64,000 nucleotides of DNA from CAZHON01 sp964534565 (GCA_964534565.1 CAZHON010000001.1:434001-498000); one strand, 5' to 3'. Shown: positions 18,118 to 26,793, counted from the stretch's first letter. Notes: a model not told the origin generated them from the letters alone. Numbers and translations are program-made.

Positions 18118-18852
18118 ATGAATAAAACAGCTCCACTCATCGAGATACAGGATCTCTCCAAGTCGTACATGAATGACGACGTGGAGACTCCTGTGCTCTT
18201 CGATATCAATTTGAAAATTGAGAAAGGAGAGTTCGTCGCCATCATGGGACCATCCGGTTCCGGAAAGTCGACGTTGATGCATATCATCGGGTTCCTCGAT
18301 TCCCAAACGAAAGGGCGTTACCTGTTCCAGGGACAACCGACGATGAATATGGAAGATGATGACCTCGCACGCATACGTGCGACCCGTGTGAGTTTCGTGT
18401 TCCAGGCATTCAACCTTTTGCCGCGAACCACCGTTCTCGAAAACGTTCTCTTGCCCCTTTTGTACCACCCCACAATTCCTGCTTCCGAACGCATGCAGCG
18501 TGCACTGAAGGCGATTGAGACGGTGGGCTTGAAGGACCGAACGAACTACTTAAGCAGCCAACTTTCCGGAGGTCAGAAGCAGCGTGTGGCCATCGCCCGC
18601 GCTCTCGTGACGGACCCCGACGTCATCTTTGCCGATGAGCCGACGGGAAACCTCGATTCCGTTTCCGGTGTTGCCGTCATGCAGGCGCTCCAGAAATTGA
18701 ACGAAGACGGACACACGATCATTCTTGTGACACACGAGCAAACCACAGCACAACACGCAAAGCGCATCATTCATATTCGTGACGGACACATTGAATCGGA
18801 TAGCAGTGACTTTAAGCGCGTGATTGCAGGTCAGACGGACCGTTTGAAATAA
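18118..18852 (+). CDS. ABC transporter ATPase (MacB/LolD type)
   Basis: Cytoplasmic ATPase of the efflux system. Walker A is GPSGSGKST near residues 42-50, the signature is LSGGQKQRVAIARAL near 145, and Walker B VIFADEPTGNLD ends near 178, followed by the H-loop THEQ. Length 244 aa is standard for stand-alone ATPases that pair with MacB/FtsX-type permeases. It begins two bases after the fusion-protein stop and is followed after 12 bases by the first permease. Confidence 0.97.
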   Translation: MNKTAPLIEIQDLSKSYMNDDVETPVLFDINLKIEKGEFVAIMGPSGSGKSTLMHIIGFLDSQTKGRYLFQGQPTMNMEDDDLARIRATRVSFVFQAFNLLPRTTVLENVLLPLLYHPTIPASERMQRALKAIETVGLKDRTNYLSSQLSGGQKQRVAIARALVTDPDVIFADEPTGNLDSVSGVAVMQALQKLNEDGHTIILVTHEQTTAQHAKRIIHIRDGHIESDSSDFKRVIAGQTDRLK

Positions 18853-18864
18853 CCCATCATCTTC

Positions 18865-20091
18865 ATGCTTCTCCGTGATACCTTTCAGACGGCGTTCAAA
18901 GGAGTGACGGCGAATGTCACGCGTTCTCTTTTAACGATGCTCGGCATCATCATCGGTGTGGGATCGGTCGTTCTCATGAGTTCGGTGGGGGGAAGCATGC
19001 AGGGAGTTATTTTGGGTCAAATCAGCAGTTTAGGAGCAAAAAGCATGGTCATTTTCCCAGGGACGGAAGAAGGAGGTCCTGCCCAGGCCATGGCAGGACA
19101 CGACAGTTTGACCTTGGACGACGTCGATCAACTCAAGAAGTTACCCACGATCGAAAAGATTGCGCCTGTCATTTTCATTCCGGGAAAGACGACGTACGGA
19201 ACGCAAGAGGGATCCCCCCAGGTCTTTGGTATCACGCAGGAATTCTTTGAGAATCAAAATATTTACGTAAAGGAAGGACGCCTGCTTGATCTATCAGATA
19301 CGGAAGGAGGTCGTGATGTTGCCGTGCTTGCACCTGATACGGTGGAGAAATTGTTCGGACAGCAAGACCCCATTGGCAAGCGACTGAAGATTGGAAATAA
19401 TTTTTTCACCGTGATTGGAACCACGAAGGCGCTGGGGTCCCAATTCTTCCAGAATGCTGATGATCGTATTTATGTTCCGTTCAGCAAAGCTCGTGACATC
19501 ACAGGTCAGCGCTATGTGAACTACGTCACGATGATGGCGACCGACAGTTTCGATGTCGCTTTTGACGATGTGAAGTTCCTCCTTCGCAGACGTCATAACA
19601 TTGATAATCCAAAGGATGACCCGAAGAAAGACGACTTCGTGATTCACTCTTCCGAACAGGCGAGTGAAATCCTTGGAACGGTGTCACTTGGATTGACACT
19701 CTTCATCACAACGATCGCCGCAATCTCCCTCGTTGTCGGAGGAATCGGCATCATGAACATCATGCTCGTGTCGGTGACCGAACGAACACGAGAAATCGGA
19801 CTTCGCAAAGCGGTTGGTGCACGGAGAGTCGATATTCTTCTGCAATTCATGATTGAGTCCGTACTCCTCACCGTCATCGGCGGATTAATCGGTGTTGTGT
19901 TTGGGCTTGCAACTGCGTTCGTACTCTCGGCGATTGTGCAACGATTCCTGGATACCTACGTCTTCGTTGCGTCCATTCCCTCAATTGTCGTGGCGCTCAT
20001 GATGGCGGGATTCACCGGAATGATTTTCGGTATTTCTCCTGCACGCAGGGCCGCTGCTCTTCACCCTATGGAAGCCCTCCGCTACGAATAA
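18865..20091 (+). CDS. MacB/FtsX-type permease, first copy
   Basis: Type VII ABC permease. One N-terminal transmembrane helix (LLTMLGIIIGVGSVVLM) is followed by a large extracytoplasmic MacB-PCD domain (~45-270) and three C-terminal helices; the conserved cytoplasmic segment ERTREIGLRKAVGARR joins two of them. At 408 aa it lacks the fused ATPase of true MacB, which is encoded separately upstream. It closely resembles the next gene over its whole length, so the two arose by tandem duplication and may form a heterodimer. The ATG follows a pyrimidine-rich run (CCCATCATCTTC) without a Shine-Dalgarno sequence. Confidence 0.93.
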   Translation: MLLRDTFQTAFKGVTANVTRSLLTMLGIIIGVGSVVLMSSVGGSMQGVILGQISSLGAKSMVIFPGTEEGGPAQAMAGHDSLTLDDVDQLKKLPTIEKIAPVIFIPGKTTYGTQEGSPQVFGITQEFFENQNIYVKEGRLLDLSDTEGGRDVAVLAPDTVEKLFGQQDPIGKRLKIGNNFFTVIGTTKALGSQFFQNADDRIYVPFSKARDITGQRYVNYVTMMATDSFDVAFDDVKFLLRRRHNIDNPKDDPKKDDFVIHSSEQASEILGTVSLGLTLFITTIAAISLVVGGIGIMNIMLVSVTERTREIGLRKAVGARRVDILLQFMIESVLLTVIGGLIGVVFGLATAFVLSAIVQRFLDTYVFVASIPSIVVALMMAGFTGMIFGISPARRAAALHPMEALRYE

Positions 20092-20093
20092 CC

Positions 20094-21308
20094 ATGCTGT
20101 ACCAAGATCTCCTCAAGACGGCCACGACGGGAATAACGGTGAATAAAAGCCGTTCACTCCTCACCATGCTCGGCATCATCATCGGTGTCGGCTCGGTGGT
20201 GCTGATGGTGTCGCTGGGGAACAGTTTCCAACGCTACGTGCTTGATCAAATCAGTTCGATCGGAACGAACACGATGGACGTCTTCCCGGTGGGTTTTGAT
20301 AAATTCGGAGGGAATCTCGACAGTTTATCATTCGAGGATTATTTGCGCATTGAAAAACTCTCTACCGTCGAAAAGTCCGCACCCGTGATCATTGTGAGCA
20401 AGCCCGTGACGTATGGAAAAGAAGAAGTGACACCGCTGGTGTTGGGAACGTATTCCGTCGTCATCGATAACTACGGATTGAAACTCGATCACGGACGACT
20501 GCTCGAAAAAAGCGATGATGATGGTGCGAAGTTCGTTGCCGTCGTTGCCTATAAGACTGCACGAGATCTGTTTGGAAACGTTGATCCGGTGGGAAAGAAG
20601 ATCGATATCGGAGGATTTTCCTTCACCGTTGTGGGGACATTGAAGACGTATGGTTCCGCATTGTTGCAGAACCTCGATACGCCGGTGTTCGTTCCGTTTT
20701 CCACGGCTCGCTCCATTTCAGGGCAGAAGTATTTGTCGTACATCACACTCAAAACGATTGGCGATCCTTCCATCGCCAAAGAAGACATCACGTCGCTGCT
20801 GCGTCAGCAACACCGAATCAAGAACCCCGAGAATGATCCCGATAAAGACGACTTCGCCGCGCGCAGTGCCGAACAGGTCAGCGGTATTCTCAATTCTGTC
20901 ACCCTTGGTCTGACGATCTTCCTGTCGCTCGTTGCGGGCATTTCGCTGCTCGTCGGAGGAATCGGCATCATGAACATCATGCTCGTGTCTGTGACCGAAC
21001 GAACACGCGAAATTGGGCTTCGCAAAGCGGTTGGTGCACGCAGGTCCGATATTCTTCTCCAGTTCCTTTTGGAAGCAGTTTCCCTCACGTTGACCGGTGG
21101 AATCATTGGAATCATCGGAGGCACATTCATTGCGTGGTTGCTCGTGGCACTTGCTGGAAAATTCCTCGGATCAATTCCATTTGCGCTCTCCATTCCCTCC
21201 GTCATTCTTGCGGTGAGCATGGCGGTGATTACGGGATTGGTGTTTGGAATCTACCCTGCACGCCGAGCGGCAATGTTGAGTCCCATGGAAGCGCTACGGT
21301 ACGAGTAG
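20094..21308 (+). CDS. MacB/FtsX-type permease, second copy
   Basis: Second permease of the efflux operon (404 aa), starting two bases after the first. It has the same four-helix plan with an extracytoplasmic domain and shares long identical stretches with its neighbour, such as LTMLGIIIGVGSVVLM and VGGIGIMNIMLVSVTERT. The extracytoplasmic domain is less similar than the membrane parts, as expected if the two subunits have specialised. It is the last gene with close spacing in the operon; the DoxX gene follows about 48 bases later. Confidence 0.93.
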   Translation: MLYQDLLKTATTGITVNKSRSLLTMLGIIIGVGSVVLMVSLGNSFQRYVLDQISSIGTNTMDVFPVGFDKFGGNLDSLSFEDYLRIEKLSTVEKSAPVIIVSKPVTYGKEEVTPLVLGTYSVVIDNYGLKLDHGRLLEKSDDDGAKFVAVVAYKTARDLFGNVDPVGKKIDIGGFSFTVVGTLKTYGSALLQNLDTPVFVPFSTARSISGQKYLSYITLKTIGDPSIAKEDITSLLRQQHRIKNPENDPDKDDFAARSAEQVSGILNSVTLGLTIFLSLVAGISLLVGGIGIMNIMLVSVTERTREIGLRKAVGARRSDILLQFLLEAVSLTLTGGIIGIIGGTFIAWLLVALAGKFLGSIPFALSIPSVILAVSMAVITGLVFGIYPARRAAMLSPMEALRYE

Positions 21309-21356
21309 GGTTGTGTGTTACGATACGGGCCTCCTACCTCTTTCCTTCTTTTTCGT

Positions 21357-21812
21357 ATGAAGAACGATGTGTCTTGTTCCCCGTGCGTCCCATGCTGGTA
21401 CAAGGGATTGTCCCTCCTTGCTGTGCGCGCAATTGTTGCCGCTATTTTCTTCTACCATGGTTGGCAGAAGTTGGTGTTCTGGACAGGTGTTGAAGGCGCC
21501 CCATTGCCGACTGGAGGCATTGCAGTGCTCTTCAAAGTGCTCTTCGTCCTCGAAGTGCTTGGTGCAGTCTTGGTGCTTCTTGGCGCAAAGACACGCTATA
21601 CAGCTGGCATGCTTGCCGTGATTATGGTTGGCGCCATCTATTTCCTTGCAGCAGGCGTGATGGGACAGGTTGTTCCGTTCGCTTCCTCTCAGGGAACTGG
21701 TTGGGAGTTTGCTCTCGCTACCCTTGGTTGCTGCTTGGCTCTCACAGCGGCAGGAGCAGGCAAGTACAGTGTGGATGCGTTGATGTGCAAGTGTCCGTCT
21801 GACAAGAAATAA
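21357..21812 (+). CDS. DoxX-family membrane protein
   Basis: Integral membrane protein with four predicted helices of the DoxX family (151 aa). RAIVAAIFFYHGWQKL is the family's N-terminal signature. Members are linked to respiration or redox stress, but the biochemical role is not fixed. The ATG at 21357 (MKNDVSCS) is chosen over one at 21315, because it follows a C/T-rich leader like other starts here. The N-terminus has three cysteines (CSPCVPC) and the C-terminus two (CKC). A strong terminator follows. A second DoxX protein lies at 50862-51245. Confidence 0.87.
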   Translation: MKNDVSCSPCVPCWYKGLSLLAVRAIVAAIFFYHGWQKLVFWTGVEGAPLPTGGIAVLFKVLFVLEVLGAVLVLLGAKTRYTAGMLAVIMVGAIYFLAAGVMGQVVPFASSQGTGWEFALATLGCCLALTAAGAGKYSVDALMCKCPSDKK

Positions 21813-21830
21813 AGAACGTAAAGAACAGGT

Positions 21831-21859
21831 GCCGGGGCCTCCGTGGCCCCGGCTCTTTT
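21831..21859 (+). terminator. Rho-independent terminator after the efflux/DoxX genes
   Basis: Perfect 9-bp GC stem GCCGGGGCC-TCCGT-GGCCCCGGC followed by TCTTTT. It closes the transcription unit running from the marR promoter or a DoxX promoter. Confidence 0.9.
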
Positions 21860-21894
21860 GGCTGTTTTATGAGTCTTTTTTGGTCAGAGCCAGG

Positions 21895-21923
21895 TTGAAT
21901 CCATACGAAAATGCCCCTACACT
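21895..21923 (+). promoter_or_regulatory. Promoter of tRNA-Tyr
   Basis: -35 TTGAAT (21895-21900), 17-base spacer and -10 TACACT (21918-21923), 19 bases before the mature tRNA 5' end. Confidence 0.7.
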
Positions 21924-21942
21924 CCCTCCGCCTGAAACGCGT

Positions 21943-22028
21943 GGGTCGGTACCGAAGTAGTCAAACGGGCCTGACTGTAAATCAGGTGGCTTACGCCTTC
22001 CAAGGTGCAAATCCTTGCCGGCCCACCA
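21943..22028 (+). tRNA. tRNA-Tyr (GUA)
   Basis: Class II tRNA of 86 nt. The acceptor GGGTCGG pairs with CCGGCCC, discriminator A, and CCA is encoded. The anticodon stem-loop is CCTGA-CTGTAAA-TCAGG with anticodon GUA. The variable arm TGGCTTACGCC and T stem CAAGG/CCTTG are present. The T loop reads TGCAAAT rather than the near-universal TTCRANY, so the base at position 55 is G instead of U. Confidence 0.95.
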
Positions 22029-22064
22029 TTCGATTCCTCATGGTCCTCGCTGCGGCTCGGGCCA

Positions 22065-23039
22065 TTACTCCAAATGTGTCGATCCACTTTCGGAGTCGGT
22101 CGAAGACTCCGCCGAACTTGTCGGATTGTCCTCTTCCATTTCTGCGCGCTCAACGGCGTTCAAAATTCCTCGAACACTCGTTTCATCACGCATGCTGAAA
22201 CGGGGGAAAAGCAGAGAGTGATCGAGAGACGTGGCCGTGCCGCCGTGCGTTGTCACTGCGTATCGGACACCCTTATCGAGCAAAATGCGAACACTGTCGG
22301 AATCATACTTTCCATACGGGTAGGCAAAACAAGGAATGGGGATTCCAAGCAATGTACCGAGAGCGTCGATACTGTCGACAATTTCTTTGCGTTGCTCCAC
22401 GACGGACAATGTATTCAGTTCCGGGTGATGCATGGTATGCGCACAAATCTCCATTCCATTCCTCGACATTTCCTTCACTTCCTCTGGGGTAACCGAGTCT
22501 GAATCGCCGAAGTGACCAGGAATGATGAAGAAGACGCCTCGCGCATGATGTTTCAGAAGAACAGGCATCGCATTCCAATAGTTGTCTGCGTGTCCATCGT
22601 CGAACGTGAACATCACCGATTTTGGAGAGAGTGTTCCATTGATGAGGTCGCTGAAAGTAGCGATTTGATATCCCGCCTGCTCGGCCTGGGTCAATTGTCG
22701 ATCGAGAGATTCAGGGGAAACGGTGAGGTTGCGCCCCAGCTCATCTTTTGTTGCGTTGGGATCGGAAATGTAGTGATACATGAGGATCGGCATGCGCCAC
22801 GTCGGCTTCTGTTTTGGAGGTGTGGGGAGTGAAATTTCGGAGGAAGACGAAGAGGATTCACGTATTTCCTGCTGAGAGGAAATGGAGGAACCGGTGGAAG
22901 ACAGCGAAGAACCGCTCATGGAGGATGCGTCTCCCAAAAGCCAGCCAGCATAGGCATGCGTTCCATCGGTACAGCCCGTCAAAAACGCGCTACAGAGCAG
23001 GCAAAGGAAAGAGAGTTGGGGCCGTGAAAAACGCTCCAT
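22065..23039 (-). CDS. Polysaccharide deacetylase (NodB-type) lipoprotein
   Basis: Carbohydrate esterase family 4 enzyme that removes N-acetyl groups from peptidoglycan or another surface glycan. A lipobox LTGC lies near residue 22 from the chosen start, followed by a serine-rich linker (~35-65). The catalytic domain has TFDDG (metal-binding and base aspartates), HTMHHP (metal histidines) and FAYPYGKYD. Start: the ATG at 23039 leaves a good n-region; one at 23048 is also possible. It is the most downstream gene of a minus-strand surface cluster containing cupredoxin-like, cohesin-like and dockerin-like proteins, but a gap of 33 bases leaves co-transcription open. Confidence 0.92.
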   Translation of the reverse strand: MERFSRPQLSFLCLLCSAFLTGCTDGTHAYAGWLLGDASSMSGSSLSSTGSSISSQQEIRESSSSSSEISLPTPPKQKPTWRMPILMYHYISDPNATKDELGRNLTVSPESLDRQLTQAEQAGYQIATFSDLINGTLSPKSVMFTFDDGHADNYWNAMPVLLKHHARGVFFIIPGHFGDSDSVTPEEVKEMSRNGMEICAHTMHHPELNTLSVVEQRKEIVDSIDALGTLLGIPIPCFAYPYGKYDSDSVRILLDKGVRYAVTTHGGTATSLDHSLLFPRFSMRDETSVRGILNAVERAEMEEDNPTSSAESSTDSESGSTHLE

Positions 23040-23072
23040 GGCGATCATGGCGACCAGAGTAGCTAAGGTTCC

Positions 23073-24038
23073 TTAACGTGTCCAAGCGCCTTGCATCAAG
23101 GACTTGCGACAGATGAAGGTCACAAGCATGACGCTTAAAACGAACAACACGCCACTTTCTGCAGGACCGCTGCCCGGCTGACGGATCGGTTTATGTGTGG
23201 TCACGGGAAGTTCATCCAGAGGCGCACCCTTATGAAGTGATGTTGCAGATGAAGGGGTTGATCGCACGGATGATGGTGTTTTCGTTGGAGGGGTTTGCTG
23301 CACAACTCCTGCTGTGTAGGGATTGCGAGGCACTGCACCCATTCCCATGGGTGGCTGTGTGCCAATCACCTGTGCACCAAACGGTGAAGGAGCGTTCTGT
23401 TCTCCTAGGGCGCTCTGAGAAGATGGAATGACCGCAGCCGACGACAGGGAAGATGCTTCGCTGCTTACACTGGAAGAAGAGCTCGATGTCATCACGGCCA
23501 TCGCTGTCTTTGAGGAAGGAGTATGAGTCGCCTCGACAACGACGATAGCGCCACTCAAAGCAGACGTTTGGGAGATGTACGTGTATGTTCCTGGCTTTGC
23601 ATTGTGTTTGATGGTGATGCTAAGAGTCGAACCTGTGAAGATAGGCGACGTTGCCATGAGTCCATCGATTGTTTCGAGCGTGTCTGATGTCAGAATATGA
23701 GGAATGTCGGAATTGTTGTTCCAGGTAATCGTGTCGCCGGGGGCAACGGTGATCGTACTTGGTTCAAACGAATCGTTCGTAATGCGGACTTCATTCGCAA
23801 TGCTGCTGTGCTGAGCGGTTTCCTTCTCTAAGGGAACACTCTGTCCCGTGAACATTGTGGAACTTCCGTAAAAGCTCAGTCCCAATCCGACTACCAGCAT
23901 AATTCCCGCCATTGCGGCAGGACGTCTGGAGACCGTTGCGGTTTGAGGCGCAACGACGGATTCATCCGCTTGTGTGACAGAGATGCGCACCGCGCTCTCG
24001 CTCTCCTCACTTTGCCAATGAGGATGAAGTTCAGGCAT
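23073..24038 (-). CDS. Membrane-anchored protein with a cupredoxin-like domain
   Basis: Single-pass surface protein. After a cytoplasmic N-terminus and a transmembrane helix (~45-62), a domain resembling plastocyanin/cupredoxin spans about 80-175 (ITVAPGDTITWNN ... DIPHILTSD ... TYTYISQTS). The first copper histidine (PHI) is kept, but the Cys-x-x-His-x-x-Met loop normally before the last strand reads ISQTSALSG, so copper binding is unlikely. A serine-rich linker, a Pro/Thr-rich stretch and a C-terminal hydrophobic helix ending in CRKS follow. The tail resembles a cell-wall sorting signal without LPxTG. The ATG at 24038 overlaps the cohesin-protein stop (ATGCCTGA), giving coupling; a start at 24059 is an alternative. 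Confidence 0.78.
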   Translation of the reverse strand: MPELHPHWQSEESESAVRISVTQADESVVAPQTATVSRRPAAMAGIMLVVGLGLSFYGSSTMFTGQSVPLEKETAQHSSIANEVRITNDSFEPSTITVAPGDTITWNNNSDIPHILTSDTLETIDGLMATSPIFTGSTLSITIKHNAKPGTYTYISQTSALSGAIVVVEATHTPSSKTAMAVMTSSSSSSVSSEASSLSSAAVIPSSQSALGEQNAPSPFGAQVIGTQPPMGMGAVPRNPYTAGVVQQTPPTKTPSSVRSTPSSATSLHKGAPLDELPVTTHKPIRQPGSGPAESGVLFVLSVMLVTFICRKSLMQGAWTR

Positions 24039-25377
24039 GGGGGAGATGAGTGTGGGCAATCATTTGGCGGCGAAGTGCGAGGAATGTTCCGACAAGCGCA
24101 CAGGTAGCAACAATGATCAACAGTGTGGACGCCGCACCGGTGTCTCCATTGATCTTTCCTCCTGTCGAAGGAGCTTTGCCATTTGGTCCGTTATCGATCA
24201 TCGATGCGCTGAGAGGTGCCGTCGATGTCTTTGCATTTCCAATGGTGACAGAAACTTCTTTGCTGAAGTCCGTTTCCGATCCGCCGGCATTCACGCCACG
24301 AATGGCGAAGAAGTACGTCACACCGTCTGGGAGATCGCGAATGGTCAGTGTGGTTTCTGACTTATCAATTGTTTTGCGCTGGAGGTATTGGCCGGACGTC
24401 GCACCGTAGTAGATGTTGTATCCGATGAGCTCGCTGGAAGGGAGCTTGTCCCAACCAAGGAACGCAGAGCTTCCCTGGGTTGTGACGCGAAGATTACTGA
24501 CCTGAAGAGCCGCAAAAAGTGCATCGTTCTGCTGCGGAGGAGCGGAAGGCGGCGTTTCTGGAGCGGCAGGAAATTGCTTTGCAGAAGATTGTTCAGAAGA
24601 CGTGGCAGCGACGATTGCCGCGCTGCTGACTGAAGACTCTGGAAAAGCCACGGCCGAAGACGAAGCCTGCTCCTCACTGACGGAAGAAGGCGTTGCGCTT
24701 TCGGCATGGTCCAATTTCACAACCAATGCGGCAAGGGGGTCTGAGGAAAGGAGGGACTGTTCCTCCGTACCACTTTTTCCGATGATCGTTGTGTGACTTT
24801 CCTTTGCATTGCCCGGTTCAAAATAACTCAGGATCGTGCTGGCACTCGTGGTTTTGAGGACGGTGAATTTGATCGAAGCAATCGGCAACATTCCGCCGTC
24901 GAGTGGCGTTTGGGCCGAAGCTCCAATTTTGACGTATCCATTCGTTTCATCGAAGTCACTCTCACCCGGTGTAGGAATCGGGAAAGACGAGTCAATCGTC
25001 ACGCTGACTCCTTTGAGTGCGGTTGGATCGTACGAGATCCATGTGTGTACACCTGTGATCGACGCGTGATCCTTATTGACGATGACTGGAACAATCTCGA
25101 GTGTATCGCCCTCTTTCAAAACACCCGTCTGAAGAAATTGAGGGTCTTTTACTTCAAATGTAGGACAATCCTGAGCATGCTGACCTTCTGTGATGAGCAC
25201 ATCGGAATCAGGCAAAGGTCCTCCGAATGGATTCTCACCCCCTGCAACGCTTGCCGTGCAGTGAGGAGAGAATGTAAGGGTTGGGCCCGCAGCAGCAACG
25301 GTCACCGGGAGTGCCAGTGAGAAGATGCTGGAGAGGAGAAGTGCGAGCCGTTGTGTGTGTTTGAGTGTTTGTGTCAT
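24031..25377 (-). CDS. Cohesin-like plus fibronectin type III surface protein
   Basis: Secreted, membrane- or wall-anchored protein of 448 aa. The signal peptide ends near AAAG (residue ~31). A cohesin-type beta-sandwich occupies about 60-225: a strand with VLKEGDTLEIVPVIVN, then GVHTWISYDPTALKGV and ASIKFTVLKTT, which match the usual cohesin pattern. A serine/alanine linker follows, then an FN3 domain (~290-385, with LGWDKLPSSELIGYNIYYG and GVTYFFAIRGVN). The C-terminus has a glycine-rich segment, a transmembrane helix and RRQ. A dockerin-like gene lies directly upstream in the same direction, an apparent binding partner. Confidence 0.82.
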   Translation of the reverse strand: MTQTLKHTQRLALLLSSIFSLALPVTVAAAGPTLTFSPHCTASVAGGENPFGGPLPDSDVLITEGQHAQDCPTFEVKDPQFLQTGVLKEGDTLEIVPVIVNKDHASITGVHTWISYDPTALKGVSVTIDSSFPIPTPGESDFDETNGYVKIGASAQTPLDGGMLPIASIKFTVLKTTSASTILSYFEPGNAKESHTTIIGKSGTEEQSLLSSDPLAALVVKLDHAESATPSSVSEEQASSSAVAFPESSVSSAAIVAATSSEQSSAKQFPAAPETPPSAPPQQNDALFAALQVSNLRVTTQGSSAFLGWDKLPSSELIGYNIYYGATSGQYLQRKTIDKSETTLTIRDLPDGVTYFFAIRGVNAGGSETDFSKEVSVTIGNAKTSTAPLSASMIDNGPNGKAPSTGGKINGDTGAASTLLIIVATCALVGTFLALRRQMIAHTHLPHA

Positions 25378-25385
25378 GGGGAGAA

Positions 25386-25712
25386 TTACGTGGTTGGAAG
25401 TTCTTTCAGAAGCCTGGCCGCGTCATCGATGGTGAGGGCGCCGTCCTGATTGGGGTCGGCACGAAGTTCGTGAGCAGTAGGCGTACGTCCGCTGTTGACG
25501 ATGTCCAAGATACGTTGAACGTCGTCTTGGCTTACGACACCGTCGTTATTGATGTCTCCGAGGAGAACATCGCCCGCTTGGGTGCGGTCAACGGCACGAA
25601 CATCTGCAGATGTTTGCATTCCGACACGGAACGAAACAGTCGTGCAAAGGATCGCAAGTGCGATCATCGGGAGGAACTGGGTCAGCCGGCGTTTTGGTTG
25701 GTTCTTGTGCAT
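25386..25712 (-). CDS. Dockerin-type protein with N-terminal signal/anchor
   Basis: Short protein of 108 aa. A basic N-terminus and hydrophobic helix (~13-30) act as signal peptide or anchor. It is followed by a duplicated calcium-binding F-hand: DINNDGVVSQDD at residues 53-64 and DPNQDGALTIDD at 86-97. This is the arrangement of a type I dockerin, which in cellulosomes binds cohesin. It is the first gene of the minus-strand cluster and lies 8 bases upstream of the cohesin-like gene. It carries no enzyme domain, so by itself it would tether or cap the cohesin protein. Binding is inferred, not shown. Confidence 0.85.
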   Translation of the reverse strand: MHKNQPKRRLTQFLPMIALAILCTTVSFRVGMQTSADVRAVDRTQAGDVLLGDINNDGVVSQDDVQRILDIVNSGRTPTAHELRADPNQDGALTIDDAARLLKELPTT

Positions 25713-25833
25713 TCCTCTTATTGTAGCGCTTTATGCCCCTTGAGACAATTCTGCAGTCCTTGACGAGTATTTCATTTATGCTGTGATCGCGTCCTCTCTT
25801 TATGCACAAAAAAGGGCTAGAATATGGCATCGC

Positions 25834-26793
25834 ATGCAAAACGAGCAGATTTTCCTCTTCACCGGCGAAAACTCCTTTGCGCTCGAAGACGAGCGGCACC
25901 GGTGGGAAGAAGGATTTCGACAGAAATACGGCGCGGATAATCTTGATCGTTTGCCTGGTGCCAAAATGACCGTCCGCGATCTTCTCAACGAAATCGGAGT
26001 CGCACCGTTTCTGTCTCCGAAGCGACTTGTGGTCATTGAGGGAGTTCCGAAGTTGACCAAGGAGGACGTGGCAAGGTTAGTGGCAGGAATTCACCCTGCG
26101 GTCGTGGTGCTCTTTGTAGATATTCCAGGATCTCGACAGAAGAGTGGAGCGAAGGAACTTTCCACGATTGCCACCGTCAAAACATTTCCGGAACTGACGA
26201 CATCAGCCCTTCGTGTCTGGGTCGAAAAACGAGCGAAAGAAGAAGGAGCGTCCATGGAGGCAGGTGTTCTCGATCGTCTCATCACGATCTTGGGTGGAGA
26301 TCAACAGCTGATTGCAATGGAACTACGGACGCTTGCTCTCCGTTCCACAGGCAGAACAATTACTCTTGCAGACGTGGAAGAAATGGTTTTGCCGGTCGAA
26401 GGAGTGATTTGGACGGTGACCGATGCACTTGCGGCAGGTCGCAGTGAACAAGCGTTGCGTGCAGCACGAGAACTCTTGGCACGTGGGACGGAACCATTTG
26501 CGCTCTGGAACAGCATTCTTTCGTTCGTGCGCAATGTGGTCGCGGTGCAAGGTGCTTTGCAAGGTGGAAGCAGTGACCCAAAAGCGATTTCAGAACGAAG
26601 CGGTGTCCATATTTTTGCCATTCGGTCTCTGTTGCCGTGTGCAAAGAGGATCTCGGCTCCCGCTCTTCGAAGAGTTGTGGACCAAGTTGTCTCGTTCGAC
26701 AGCGCACTCAAAACAGGGGGACTGCGTGCAACGGATGAGTCGCCTGATGAACTGCTGGCCGCGGTTGATACGGTTCTTCTGCAGTTTCCTTAA
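25834..26793 (+). CDS. holA: DNA polymerase III delta subunit
   Basis: Clamp-loader subunit that opens the beta clamp. The N-terminal domain (FLFTGENSFALEDERHRW) and later AAA-like lid and collar regions (GGDQQLIAMELRTLAL, then PFALWNSILSFVRN) match HolA. The 319-aa length is normal. I chose the ATG at 25834 (MQNEQIFLFTGEN), since the 17 residues that an upstream start at 25783 would add do not match. A TAGAAT -10-like box lies 9 bases before it. The stop overlaps that of the following minus-strand gene by four bases. Confidence 0.92.
   Translation: MQNEQIFLFTGENSFALEDERHRWEEGFRQKYGADNLDRLPGAKMTVRDLLNEIGVAPFLSPKRLVVIEGVPKLTKEDVARLVAGIHPAVVVLFVDIPGSRQKSGAKELSTIATVKTFPELTTSALRVWVEKRAKEEGASMEAGVLDRLITILGGDQQLIAMELRTLALRSTGRTITLADVEEMVLPVEGVIWTVTDALAAGRSEQALRAARELLARGTEPFALWNSILSFVRNVVAVQGALQGGSSDPKAISERSGVHIFAIRSLLPCAKRISAPALRRVVDQVVSFDSALKTGGLRATDESPDELLAAVDTVLLQFP

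Noticed and set aside
16337..21308. Antibiotic-resistance island or transposon around the efflux operon
   Set aside because: No integrase, transposase, terminal repeats or shift in base composition; the operon looks native.
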